Shown here: piece by piece, positions 34,769-43,087 of the stretch
How positions within the stretch are numbered: position 1 is the stretch's first letter
Layout: each line of letters begins with the position of its first letter
Assembly (NCBI RefSeq): GCF_001428335.1
Contig: NZ_LMSG01000004.1
Coordinates: 25,438 to 89,437, forward strand
Source: Arthrobacter sp. Soil762
GTDB lineage: Bacteria > Actinomycetota > Actinomycetes > Actinomycetales > Micrococcaceae
Reading direction: 5' to 3'
Length of the DNA stretch: 64,000 nt
Translations under genes and position numbers: made by a program
The notes under the pieces: generated by a model
Database searches by the model: none
What the model was told of the DNA's origin: nothing
The model's input: only the letters and a program-made list of their open reading frames with translations

Positions 34769-36872
34769 CGGTCCACCGGCTGTCCACGAGGTCGTCGATC
34801 AGCATCACGCCCTGGCCACGAAGTGTTGCCATGGCGGCCTCCAACTCCGGGCCCACCACCACGCGGTCCCAGACGCCTGCCAGCCGGTATGCGCTGTTGC
34901 CGCCGCGGCTTCCAGTGGGTCCGCCGTGTCCCAGGGACAGCTCGCCAAGGTAGGGGATCCTGCCGATTTCCGAAATTCCCTGGGCAAGGGAGCGGACCAG
35001 TTCAGGCTTGCTCCGGGAAGGCATGCTGACGATCGCGGCCGGCCGTCCTGCACCGCTCCAGCCCGCGTTCCGGCCGTCACCGGTAGCCCATTCCCGCAGG
35101 ACCTGGACACAGGCCTGCAGCATGGCAGGATCCACCGGACGGTCTGCGGCCCCGGCCGCAAAGAGTTCCCGCAGCGCCCCGCCCCAGCCGAGATCAGTAA
35201 GCCTGGCCAGCACGCGGCCGTCCGCCAGTCCGTCGTCGAGCTTGATCTTGCCCTTGACCGGAACGCCCAGGCGGTCCATGCCGCTGGGCCACTGCAGCCG
35301 CGCCTCCAGGACACCGCCGGCACGGGTGAGGGTCTGACCCGCCGCTGCCGTGGCGTCGTCGGCGATATCGGCCCGGAACCAGCGGCCCGCGCAGTTGTCG
35401 CACTTCCCGCAGGCGTGCGCGGTCTCGTCATCGAGGACCGAGGTGATGTATTCCATCCGGCACCCGGCGGTGTCCTGGTAGATCACCATGGAGTCCTGCT
35501 CATCCACCCTGGCCTCGGCGATCCGGCGGTAACGCTCGGCGTCGTAAATCCAGGGCTGGCCGGTGGAACGCCACCCCCCGCCGACACGTTCCACGGCGCC
35601 ATCCACGGCCAGTACCTTCAGCAGCAGCTCCAACGGGGTGCGGCGGAGGTCGACCCGGGCCTCCAACGCCACCGTTGACACGGCAGTTCCGGCTTCAGCC
35701 AACGCTGTCAGCACCGCTGTGGCTTTCTCCTCGGACGGCATGGAGGCGGTGGCGAAGTATTGCCAGATATCCCGGTCTTCAGAACCCGGCAGCAACAGCA
35801 CATCCGCATTCGCCGCGCCACGGCCCGCGCGGCCCACCTGTTGGTAGTACGCCACCGGGGAGGACGGTGCCCCGAGGTGGACGACGAAGCCAAGGTCCGG
35901 TTTGTCGAAGCCCATGCCGAGCGCCGAGGTGGCCACCAGCGCCTTGACCTGGTTGTCCTTGAGCATCTGCTCTGCACGCTCCCGGTCCGCAGGATCGGTC
36001 CTGCCGGTGTAGGCCTGCACTGTGTGCCCGGCTTCGGCGAGAAGCCGGGCGGTATCCTCCGCGGCGGAGACGGTCAGTGTGTAGATGATGCCGCTGCCGG
36101 GCAGATCGGCAAGGTGCGTCAGGAGCCAGCCCAGCCGTTCGCGGGAATTCGGCAGGGTCAGAACGCCCAGTCGCAGGGAATCCCGGCCAAGGGTTCCGCG
36201 GATGGTGAGGACGCCCGCGCCCAGCTGTTCCTCGATGTCGTGGACCACGCGCGAGTTGGCCGTTGCGGTGGTGGCCAGGACAGGCACGGACTCCGGCAGC
36301 TGGGTGATCAGGTCAGCGATCCGGCGGTAGTCCGGCCGGAAGTCGTGGCCCCAGTCCGAAATACAGTGGGCTTCATCAATCACCAGGAGGCCTGTCCGCC
36401 GGATGAGCTCCGGCAACTGGTTCTCACGGAAGGACGGGTTAGTGAGCCGTTCCGGCGAAACCAGCAGCACGTCGACTTCATCGGCGGCGAGCTGTTCCCG
36501 GACGGTGTCCCAGTCCAGCTGGTTCGCCGAGTTGATGGCCACGGCACGCACTCCGGCGCGGGCGGCGGCAGCCACCTGGTCCCGCATCAGGGCGAGCAGC
36601 GGCGAAACGATCAGGGTGGGCCCGGCACCGCGGCGGCGGAGCAGCAGCGACGCCACGAAGTACACGGCCGATTTTCCCCAACCGGTGCGCTGGACCACCA
36701 AAGCCCGCCGGCCGCCGTCGACCAGTGCTTCAATCGCCTCAAACTGTCCGTCATGGAAATCCGCCGCCGGATGCCCCACAAGTTCGCGGAGAACCTCCAA
36801 GGCCTGGCTTTTTGTGGCGGACGCTGAATCAGGGGAAACGGAAAGAAGGGCGGCGTTCTGGGTATCGACCAT
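34692..36872 (-). CDS. recQ: RecQ-family DNA helicase with C-terminal phosphoribosyltransferase-like segment
   Basis: A 726-residue helicase. Motif I is RTGWGKSAVY (variant of GxGKS), followed by SPLLALMRDQ, the DEAH box in VIDEAHCISDWGHDFRPDY, motif III ATTATAN and motif VI QQVGRAGRG. A zinc-binding cysteine set (C...HACGKCDNC) lies at about 465-490. The tail at about 680-726 reads VMLIDDLVDSRWTVTVAGRA, which resembles the PRPP-binding loop of phosphoribosyltransferases. It probably unwinds recombination and repair intermediates. GATACT lies 6 nt upstream of ATG (leaderless). Confidence 0.9.
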   Translation of the reverse strand: MVDTQNAALLSVSPDSASATKSQALEVLRELVGHPAADFHDGQFEAIEALVDGGRRALVVQRTGWGKSAVYFVASLLLRRRGAGPTLIVSPLLALMRDQVAAAARAGVRAVAINSANQLDWDTVREQLAADEVDVLLVSPERLTNPSFRENQLPELIRRTGLLVIDEAHCISDWGHDFRPDYRRIADLITQLPESVPVLATTATANSRVVHDIEEQLGAGVLTIRGTLGRDSLRLGVLTLPNSRERLGWLLTHLADLPGSGIIYTLTVSAAEDTARLLAEAGHTVQAYTGRTDPADRERAEQMLKDNQVKALVATSALGMGFDKPDLGFVVHLGAPSSPVAYYQQVGRAGRGAANADVLLLPGSEDRDIWQYFATASMPSEEKATAVLTALAEAGTAVSTVALEARVDLRRTPLELLLKVLAVDGAVERVGGGWRSTGQPWIYDAERYRRIAEARVDEQDSMVIYQDTAGCRMEYITSVLDDETAHACGKCDNCAGRWFRADIADDATAAAGQTLTRAGGVLEARLQWPSGMDRLGVPVKGKIKLDDGLADGRVLARLTDLGWGGALRELFAAGAADRPVDPAMLQACVQVLREWATGDGRNAGWSGAGRPAAIVSMPSRSKPELVRSLAQGISEIGRIPYLGELSLGHGGPTGSRGGNSAYRLAGVWDRVVVGPELEAAMATLRGQGVMLIDDLVDSRWTVTVAGRALRQAGAGAVLPLVLAQAG

Positions 36873-36968
36873 TGATTCAGTATCCCAGCCCCCACCGACA
36901 CCCATAAAGCCGGGACCTCCGCATGTGGACAACCGGGAACGTCCGCGGGTCCACGTAAGATAAGACCC

Positions 36969-38387
36969 GTGACTAGCGAACAGACAAAGACTTTTGACCT
37001 CTCGGCATCCTTCAAGGCCTACGACGTCCGGGGCATCGTGGGCGAATCCATCACCGCTGAAATCGTCGAAGCCGTGGGCGCCGCGTTCGTTGATGTCCTG
37101 GAGCTGGAGGGCCAGACGATCCTGGTAGGCGGCGACATGCGTCCCTCCTCCCCCGAGTTCGCCAAGGCTTTCGCCGACGGTGCAGCCACGCGCGGCGCCG
37201 ACGTCAAGCTCCTTGACCTGATCTCCACCGACGAGCTGTACTACGCCTGCGGTTCCCTCAACGCCGCCGGCGCCACGTTCACCGCCAGCCACAACCCTGC
37301 CGAATACAACGGCATCAAAATGTCGAAGCCCGGCGCGCAGCCCATCTCCTCCGAATCCGGCCTCAAAGAGATCCAGGCCCTGGCCGAGAAGTACCTCAAC
37401 GAAGGCTCCATCCCGGCGGCCCCCGCCCGCGGCCTGATCGGCGTCCACGACATCCTGAAGGACTACTCCGAGTACCTCCGCCAGCTGGTGGACCTCTCCG
37501 GATCCCGGCCGCTCAAGGTAGTTGTGGACGCAGGCAACGGCATGGCCGGCCTCACCACGCCGGCGGTGCTGGGCGACGCCCTGCTGCCCAAGCTGCCCTT
37601 CGAGATCATTCCCCTCTACTTCGAGCTGGACGGTTCCTTCCCGAACCACCCGGCCAACCCCCTCGAGCCGGAGAACCTCCGCGACCTGCAGGCCGCCGTC
37701 ATTGAGCACGGCGCCGATATCGGCCTGGCATTCGACGGCGACGCCGACCGCTGCTTCGTCATCGACGAAAAAGGTGAGCCCGTGTCGCCATCAGCCGTCA
37801 CCGGCATGGTGGCACGCCGCGAAATCGCCCGCGCCCAGGCGCAGGGCGAGGCAACGCCCACCGTCATCCACAATCTGCTCACCTCCCGTGCAGTGCCCGA
37901 ACTGGTAGAGCACGACGGCGGCCGTGCCGTCCGCACGCGCGTGGGCCACTCCTTCATCAAGGCAGTCATGGCCGAGGAAGGTGCCGTGTTCGGCGGCGAG
38001 CACTCTGCCCACTTCTACTTCCGCGACTTCTGGAACGCAGACACCGGGATGCTCGCGGCAATGCACGTGCTCGCTGCCCTCGGCGAGCAAGACGGTCCGC
38101 TGTCCGAACTCGGCCGCGAGTACGAGCCCTATGTCTCCTCAGGCGAAATCAACTCGGAAATCGAGGACAAGGCGGGAGCCGTTGAGCGCGTCCGCACCGA
38201 CTTTGCCGCCGAGGACATCACCGTGGACACCATGGACGGCAGCACCTTCACGGCAAATGACGGCAGCTTCTGGTTCAACCTGCGCCCGTCCAACACGGAG
38301 CCCTTCCTCCGCCTGAATGTGGAAGCAACGGACCGGGCCACGATGGAACGCGTCCGCGACCGCGTGCTCTCCAATGTCCGGCGCTAA
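36969..38387 (+). CDS. manB: Phosphomannomutase / phosphoglucomutase
   Basis: A 472-residue alpha-D-phosphohexomutase. The N-terminus is FKAYDVRGIVGESI, the phosphoserine loop is in TASHNPAEYNGIKM, the metal loop is FDGDADRCF, the sugar-binding loop GEHSAHFYF, and the phosphate-binding RPSNTEPFLRLNVE closes the protein. It interconverts mannose-6-P and mannose-1-P (or the glucose equivalents) for mannosylated glycans. The GTG start is supported by TAAGAT 7 nt upstream, a leaderless promoter divergent from recQ. It overlaps the next gene by 14 nt. Confidence 0.93.
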   Translation: MTSEQTKTFDLSASFKAYDVRGIVGESITAEIVEAVGAAFVDVLELEGQTILVGGDMRPSSPEFAKAFADGAATRGADVKLLDLISTDELYYACGSLNAAGATFTASHNPAEYNGIKMSKPGAQPISSESGLKEIQALAEKYLNEGSIPAAPARGLIGVHDILKDYSEYLRQLVDLSGSRPLKVVVDAGNGMAGLTTPAVLGDALLPKLPFEIIPLYFELDGSFPNHPANPLEPENLRDLQAAVIEHGADIGLAFDGDADRCFVIDEKGEPVSPSAVTGMVARREIARAQAQGEATPTVIHNLLTSRAVPELVEHDGGRAVRTRVGHSFIKAVMAEEGAVFGGEHSAHFYFRDFWNADTGMLAAMHVLAALGEQDGPLSELGREYEPYVSSGEINSEIEDKAGAVERVRTDFAAEDITVDTMDGSTFTANDGSFWFNLRPSNTEPFLRLNVEATDRATMERVRDRVLSNVRR

Positions 38388-38883
38388 GCCGGAAGTGGCC
38401 CACGAAGCCACAGACGGCACGGCAGGAGTGGCTTCGTGGCGGGAATCCGTTCCGGAGGCTTCAGCCACGGACCTGGAAAACCTGCTGGGCACAGGCGTCG
38501 GCGCAGCCCAGGAACAGCTCGAGCGAAACGGCGGATTCCTGCCGTTCGCACTGGTGGTGGAGAACGACGGCGAAGTCCGCCTCGTGGCCGTCACACCGGC
38601 TGATGCCCAGGACGGCTCCGACGCTGACTTCGACGCGGACACGATGATCAGCGACCTCACCGAGCTGCTCCGGCAGAACCGGGCTGATTTCCGGGCGGCC
38701 GCAATTGTCTGCGACATCCTCTTGGTCGAGGAAGAAACAGATGCCATCCATGTAGCCGCTGAACACCGCGACGGATCAGTTTTCGCCGCGGTCCTCCCCT
38801 ACGCCGCCAACACCGGGACCCACGAATGGGAGTTTGGCCAGCTCGCCGCTGACACCAGCGAACCCACCGTCTGGGTGGACTAG
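38374..38883 (+). CDS. Hypothetical protein downstream of phosphomannomutase
   Basis: A 169-residue acidic protein with no signal or membrane segment. Recognisable stretches are FLPFALVVENDGEVRLVAVT and RADFRAAAIVCDILLVEEET, which suggest a small alpha/beta fold. I do not recognise the family. It starts inside the phosphomannomutase gene (14-nt overlap), so it is likely co-translated. Confidence 0.65.
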   Translation: MSGAKPEVAHEATDGTAGVASWRESVPEASATDLENLLGTGVGAAQEQLERNGGFLPFALVVENDGEVRLVAVTPADAQDGSDADFDADTMISDLTELLRQNRADFRAAAIVCDILLVEEETDAIHVAAEHRDGSVFAAVLPYAANTGTHEWEFGQLAADTSEPTVWVD

Positions 38884-38900
38884 ACCGCACCCCGGTTGCC

Positions 38901-39350
38901 ATGAAGATCAACGCCTTCGCAGACGTCAGCCTCCGGGCGCTAATGGTCCTTGCGGCCGCGCCAGCCGCCACCCTCCTGACTACACAGAACATCGCAGATG
39001 CCGTGGGCACTCCGTACAACCACGTCAGCAAGGCGATGGCCAAGCTGCGGACCCTGGGCCTGATCGAGGTGGAACGCGGCAGGTCGGGCGGATCCCGGCT
39101 CAGTTCCGCTGGCCGCCAGGCAACGGCGGGCCAGGTCCTGCGGGACCTGGACACCCGGACGGACGCCGCCGACTGCGTGGCTCCGGGCGGCAACTGCCCG
39201 CTGATCCACGAATGCAGGCTTCGCGCCGCGCTGGCCCGCGCCCGTGAAGCGTTCTACCGGGAACTTGATGGCGTGGTTGTGGCCGACCTTCCAGGCTCGC
39301 GGCAGATGACGCCCGTCTTCCAGATGATCGGCCTGCGCCCCGGCCTGTAG
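38901..39350 (+). CDS. nsrR: Rrf2-family iron-sulfur regulator, NsrR-like
   Basis: A 149-residue regulator. The winged helix is at about 5-70 (FADVSLRALMVLAAAP; NHVSKAMAKLRTLGLIEVER). Three cysteines in DCVAPGGNCPLIHECRL, spaced C-x6-C-x5-C, are the expected cluster ligands. NsrR proteins repress flavohemoprotein genes until nitric oxide damages the Fe-S cluster. Location directly upstream of hmp strongly supports this role. The cysteine spacing differs by one residue from the C-x5-C-x5-C I recall for Streptomyces NsrR. Confidence 0.88.
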   Translation: MKINAFADVSLRALMVLAAAPAATLLTTQNIADAVGTPYNHVSKAMAKLRTLGLIEVERGRSGGSRLSSAGRQATAGQVLRDLDTRTDAADCVAPGGNCPLIHECRLRAALARAREAFYRELDGVVVADLPGSRQMTPVFQMIGLRPGL

Positions 39351-39387
39351 CCCGGCGACGCGCCCACATCTCCACCGATTTGATCTC

Positions 39388-39426
39388 AACTTCTACGGGG
39401 TGTAGAACTTGAGGTACGAATATAAG
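39388..39426 (+). promoter_or_regulatory. Probable hmp control region with dyad
   Basis: AACTTCTAC (39388-39396) and GTAGAACTT (39402-39410) are near-perfect inverted copies (one mismatch) 5 nt apart. TATAAG at 39421-39426 is a -10 candidate. The position between nsrR and hmp suggests an NsrR site. Confidence 0.45.
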
Positions 39427-39490
39427 CATTTCAGATGTAAGTATTCACATTGACCGGACGAAAGCCCGGTCCCCTATCGCAGGAGTACAC

Positions 39491-40651
39491 ATGCTCTCGG
39501 ACAAATCCCGCCCCGTCATTGAGGCCACGCTGCCGCTCGTCGGTTCCCGGATCGGCGCCATCACTCCCAAGTTCTATGCACGGCTATTCGCGGCCCACCC
39601 GGAACTGTTGGATGGCCTGTTCAGCCGCTCCAACCAGCGCTCGGGCAACCAGCAGCAGGCGCTGGCCGGAAGCATCGCCGCTTTCGCCACGCACCTGGTC
39701 AACAACCCGGGCACCCTCCCCGAAACCGTACTTTCCCGAATCGCCCACCGGCACGCGTCGCTGGGCATCACCGAACCCCAATACCAGGTGGTCTACGAGC
39801 ACCTCTTCGCGGCCATCGCCGAAGACCTCGCCGAGGTCATCACCCCCGAGATCGCCGAAGCCTGGACCGAGGTGTACTGGCTGATGGCCGACGCACTCAT
39901 CAAGCTCGAAAAGGGCCTCTACGCAGCCCAGGCCAACGGCAAGATGTGGACTTCCTGGAAAGTGGCTGCCAAGACCGCCGCGGGCACCGGCTCCATGACC
40001 TTCACCCTGGAACCCGCTGACGACACCCCTGTCACACCCGCCCTGCCCGGCCAGTACGTCAGCGTCAAGCTCCAACTCCCGGACGGCCTCCGCCAGGTCA
40101 GGCAGTACTCACTTTCCGGCGATGCAGGCACCAGCCGGTCCTTCACCACCAAGCTCGACGACGGCGGCGAGGTCTCCCCCGTACTGCACAACACCGTCGA
40201 GGTTGGCGACATCCTGGAGATTTCCAACCCGTACGGCGAGATCACGCTCAAGGACGGCGACGGCCCGGTAGTCCTGGCATCGGCCGGAATCGGCTGCACG
40301 CCCACGGCATCCATCCTCCGTTCACTCGCCGAGGCGGGTTCCGACCGGCAGGTGCTCGTCCTGCACGCGGAAAGCACCATGGACAGCTGGGCGCTGCGCG
40401 GCCAGATGACGGACGACGTCGAACGCCTCGCGGGTGCCGACCTCCAGCTGTGGCTTGAGCAGCCCGAGCCGGGAAGCCGGGAGGGCTTTATGTCGCTGCG
40501 TGAAGTGGACCTGCCGGCCAACGCGTCCCTGTACCTCTGCGGGCCGCTGCCGTTTATGAAGCACATCCGCAACGAGGCCATCAACGCGGGCATCCCAGCC
40601 ACGAAGATCCACTACGAGGTCTTCGGCCCGGACATCTGGCTCGCCAGCTAA
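39491..40651 (+). CDS. hmp: Flavohemoprotein, nitric oxide dioxygenase
   Basis: A 386-residue flavohaemoglobin that oxidises NO to nitrate using O2 and NAD(P)H. The globin domain covers about 1-140, with the proximal haem His in IAHRHASLGI. The FAD domain carries RQYSLSGD at about 205, and the NAD domain carries AGIGCTPTASILRSL at about 265. The C-terminus FGPDI is as in other Hmp proteins. AGGAG precedes the ATG. Adjacent nsrR-like gene and dyad indicate NO-responsive derepression. Confidence 0.95.
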   Translation: MLSDKSRPVIEATLPLVGSRIGAITPKFYARLFAAHPELLDGLFSRSNQRSGNQQQALAGSIAAFATHLVNNPGTLPETVLSRIAHRHASLGITEPQYQVVYEHLFAAIAEDLAEVITPEIAEAWTEVYWLMADALIKLEKGLYAAQANGKMWTSWKVAAKTAAGTGSMTFTLEPADDTPVTPALPGQYVSVKLQLPDGLRQVRQYSLSGDAGTSRSFTTKLDDGGEVSPVLHNTVEVGDILEISNPYGEITLKDGDGPVVLASAGIGCTPTASILRSLAEAGSDRQVLVLHAESTMDSWALRGQMTDDVERLAGADLQLWLEQPEPGSREGFMSLREVDLPANASLYLCGPLPFMKHIRNEAINAGIPATKIHYEVFGPDIWLAS

Positions 40652-40665
40652 TGCACATATCGATT

Positions 40666-40711
40666 GCTCCGTACCGGCCCTTTTGACGTCTCAGAAGGGC
40701 CGTTACGGAGC
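40666..40711 (+). terminator. Hairpin after hmp
   Basis: GCTCCGTA (40666-40673) pairs with TACGGAGC (40704-40711), and GGCCCTT (40676-40682) with AAGGGCC (40695-40701), giving a long two-part stem. There is no T-run, so termination is inferred from position. Confidence 0.55.
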
Positions 40712-40724
40712 ACTCGATGAAGTA

Positions 40725-40772
40725 ACGACGGCGGCCCCGCACCTTCTTGCAAAGGTGCGGGGCCGCCGTCGT
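40725..40772. terminator. Very strong 21-bp hairpin between hmp and pckG
   Basis: Arms 40725-40745 and 40752-40772 are perfect inverted copies (start ACGACGGCGGCC) around a 6-nt loop. It lies 13 nt beyond the pckG stop on the minus strand. It lacks a U-tract but probably ends or stabilises the pckG transcript. Confidence 0.65.
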
Positions 40773-40785
40773 GCTTACTGGAGTG

Positions 40786-42612
40786 TCAGCCCAGGCGGGC
40801 CTTCAGGCCGGCGAGCTCGGACTGCAGCGCCTCGGGCAGCGAGCTGCCGAAGTTGGCAAACCATTCCTCGATGGAGGCGAGTTCGGTGGCCCACTCGGCC
40901 GGGTCGACGCGGACTGCTTCTTCGACCTGTGCAGGCGTCATGTCCAGCCCCTTGAGGTCGATCGCATCGCCGGTGGGAACGAATCCGATGGGGGTCTCCA
41001 CGGCGTCAGCCTTGCCTTCGAGGCGTTCGATGGCCCACTTGAGGACGCGGGCGTTGTCACCGAAGCCGGGCCAGGCGAAGCCGCCCTCGGAGTTGCGGCG
41101 GAACCAGTTGACCAGGAAGATCTTGGGCAGGCGCTCCGGGTTGGCCTTGGCGGACAGGTTGACCCAGTGGTTCAGGTAATCGCCTGCGTCGTAGCCGATG
41201 AAGGGCAGCATGGCCATCGGATCCCGGCGGACTACGCCCACCTCACCGGCTGCCGCGGCAGTGGTCTCGGAGGACAGCGTGGAACCCATGAAGATGCCGT
41301 TTGACCAACTGCGCGCCTCGGTCACCAGCGGGATGGTGGTCTTGCGGCGGCCGCCGAAGAGGATCGCGGAAAGCTCCACACCGTTCGGGCTGTGGTACTC
41401 CTCGGCCAGCATGTCGATCTGGTCGATCGGCGTGCAGAAGCGCGAGTTGGGGTGGGCTGCCGGCTTGTCCGAATCCGAGGTCCAGGAGTTGCCCTGCCAG
41501 TCGGTCAGGTGAGCGGGCACTTCCTCAGTCATGCCCTCCCACCACACGCCGCCGTCGTCGGTCAGTGCCACGTTGGTGAAGATGCTGTTGCCCTTGGCGA
41601 TGGCGCGCATCGCGTTGGGGTTGGTGCCCCAGCCTGTGCCCGGGGCCACGCCGAAGAGGCCGGCCTCGGGGTTGACGGCGCGGAGCTCGCCTTCCTTGCC
41701 GAAGCGCATCCAGGTGATGTCGTCACCCAGGGTCTCCACCTTCCAGCCTTCGATGGTGGGATCGAGCAGGGCGAGGTTGGTCTTGCCGCAGGCGGACGGG
41801 AAGGCAGCCGAGACGTAGTACGTCTTCTGCTCCGGGGACGTCAGCTTCAGGATGAGCATGTGCTCAGCCAGCCAGCCTTCGTCGCGGGCCATCACGGAGG
41901 CGATGCGGAGGGCGTAGCATTTCTTGCCCAGCAGCGCGTTTCCGCCGTAGCCGGAGCCGTAGGACCAGATGGAGCGCTCCTCGGGGAAGTGAACGATCCA
42001 CTTGTCCGGGTTGCACGGCCACGGCACGTCAGCCTGGCCTGCTTCAAGCGGCGCACCCAGGGAATGCAGGGCCGGCACGAAGAATGCGTTGGTCTCGGTG
42101 ATGCGGTTCAGCACGTCGGTGCCGATGCGGGCCATGATGCGCATCGAGGCAACAACGTAGGCGCTGTCGGTGATCTCCACGCCGAACTTGGGATCCTCGG
42201 CGTCCAGGTGCCCCATGACGAACGGGATGACGTACATGGTGCGTCCGCGCATGGAGCCGGCAAACAGCCCACGCAGCTTTTCCTTCATCGCAGCCGGGGC
42301 CATCCAGTTATTGGTGAAGCCGGCGTCGTGCTCCTTCTCGGAGCAGATGAAGGTCTGCTCTTCCACCCGGGCTACGTCCGCGGGATCAGAGAATGCAGCG
42401 AAAGAGTTGGGGAAGAGCTCCTGGTTCAGACGCGTCAGCGTTCCTGCTGCGACGAGTTCATCGGTAAGATGCGAGTTTTCCTGCTCGGACCCGTCAACCC
42501 AGTGGATCCGGTCGGGCTGCGTAAGCTCAGCAACCTCTTCGACCCATGCCAGCAGTGCTGCATGCGTGGTGGGTGCTTTCTCAAGCAGCGGCTTCTGCGC
42601 CAGATCGCCCAT
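40786..42612 (-). CDS. pckG: Phosphoenolpyruvate carboxykinase (GTP)
   Basis: A 608-residue GTP-dependent PEPCK, which converts oxaloacetate to PEP in gluconeogenesis. The kinase-1a loop with the reactive cysteine is [13 protein letters not shown] (about residue 270), the Mn/GTP region includes GDDITWM, and [11 protein letters not shown] lies near the C-terminus. A purine-rich SD (GAGGAAGGGAA) precedes ATG 42612. Upstream lies a CRP/GlxR-like half-site pair, suggesting carbon-source control. Confidence 0.96.
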   Translation of the reverse strand: MGDLAQKPLLEKAPTTHAALLAWVEEVAELTQPDRIHWVDGSEQENSHLTDELVAAGTLTRLNQELFPNSFAAFSDPADVARVEEQTFICSEKEHDAGFTNNWMAPAAMKEKLRGLFAGSMRGRTMYVIPFVMGHLDAEDPKFGVEITDSAYVVASMRIMARIGTDVLNRITETNAFFVPALHSLGAPLEAGQADVPWPCNPDKWIVHFPEERSIWSYGSGYGGNALLGKKCYALRIASVMARDEGWLAEHMLILKLTSPEQKTYYVSAAFPSACGKTNLALLDPTIEGWKVETLGDDITWMRFGKEGELRAVNPEAGLFGVAPGTGWGTNPNAMRAIAKGNSIFTNVALTDDGGVWWEGMTEEVPAHLTDWQGNSWTSDSDKPAAHPNSRFCTPIDQIDMLAEEYHSPNGVELSAILFGGRRKTTIPLVTEARSWSNGIFMGSTLSSETTAAAAGEVGVVRRDPMAMLPFIGYDAGDYLNHWVNLSAKANPERLPKIFLVNWFRRNSEGGFAWPGFGDNARVLKWAIERLEGKADAVETPIGFVPTGDAIDLKGLDMTPAQVEEAVRVDPAEWATELASIEEWFANFGSSLPEALQSELAGLKARLG

Positions 42613-42761
42613 TGCGGTTCCCTTCCTCGGGGTCATCGGTGTGGACTAAATGCTATTGGCCACCCAGGGGCGTCATGCGAGGCCAGCGGTGCACGTTCGT
42701 GATCGTTGGAGCCGAAAACCGCGCAAATTCAAGGAAAACCCCGCACAAACGGCCGTATTTA

Positions 42762-42790
42762 AGTGACAAAGGTCACCTAGACCGGTCTAG
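42762..42790 (-). promoter_or_regulatory. CRP/GlxR-like site plus 14-bp palindrome upstream of pckG
   Basis: GTGAC (42763-42767) and GTCAC (42772-42776) form GTGA-N6-TCAC, the CRP/GlxR core pattern. CTAGACCGGTCTAG (42777-42790), a perfect 14-bp palindrome, directly abuts it. It is about 150 bp upstream of pckG and 100 bp upstream of tRNA-Arg. Confidence 0.5.
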
Positions 42791-42815
42791 TCAGCTAGAT
42801 TACATGCTTCTCGAT

Positions 42816-42845
42816 TTGGTACTCCGGGCCACCCTCGCGTAAAGT
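42816..42845 (+). promoter_or_regulatory. Probable promoter of tRNA-Arg
   Basis: TTGGTA (42816-42821) and TAAAGT (42840-42845) are 18 bp apart, 43 bp upstream of the tRNA. Confidence 0.5.
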
Positions 42846-42888
42846 AATTCGAGGTTCGGGGAGCAAGAAACTCCGCGAAACACAAAAT

Positions 42889-42962
<74 letters not shown>

Positions 42963-42968
42963 CAGAGA

Positions 42969-43004
42969 AAGGCCCGTATCGGTTCGCCGGTACGGGCCTT
43001 TTGT
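42969..43004 (+). terminator. Terminator after tRNA-Arg
   Basis: AAGGCCCGTA (42969-42978) pairs with TACGGGCCTT (42991-43000), followed by TTGTCTTT. Confidence 0.8.
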
Positions 43005-43087
43005 CTTTAAGTTACGCAGTTGTGCAGTCACCTGATTGACGACGCCGGCGCTCCACGCCTCCCGCGAGGCGGGCGTAGGCTGGACGA

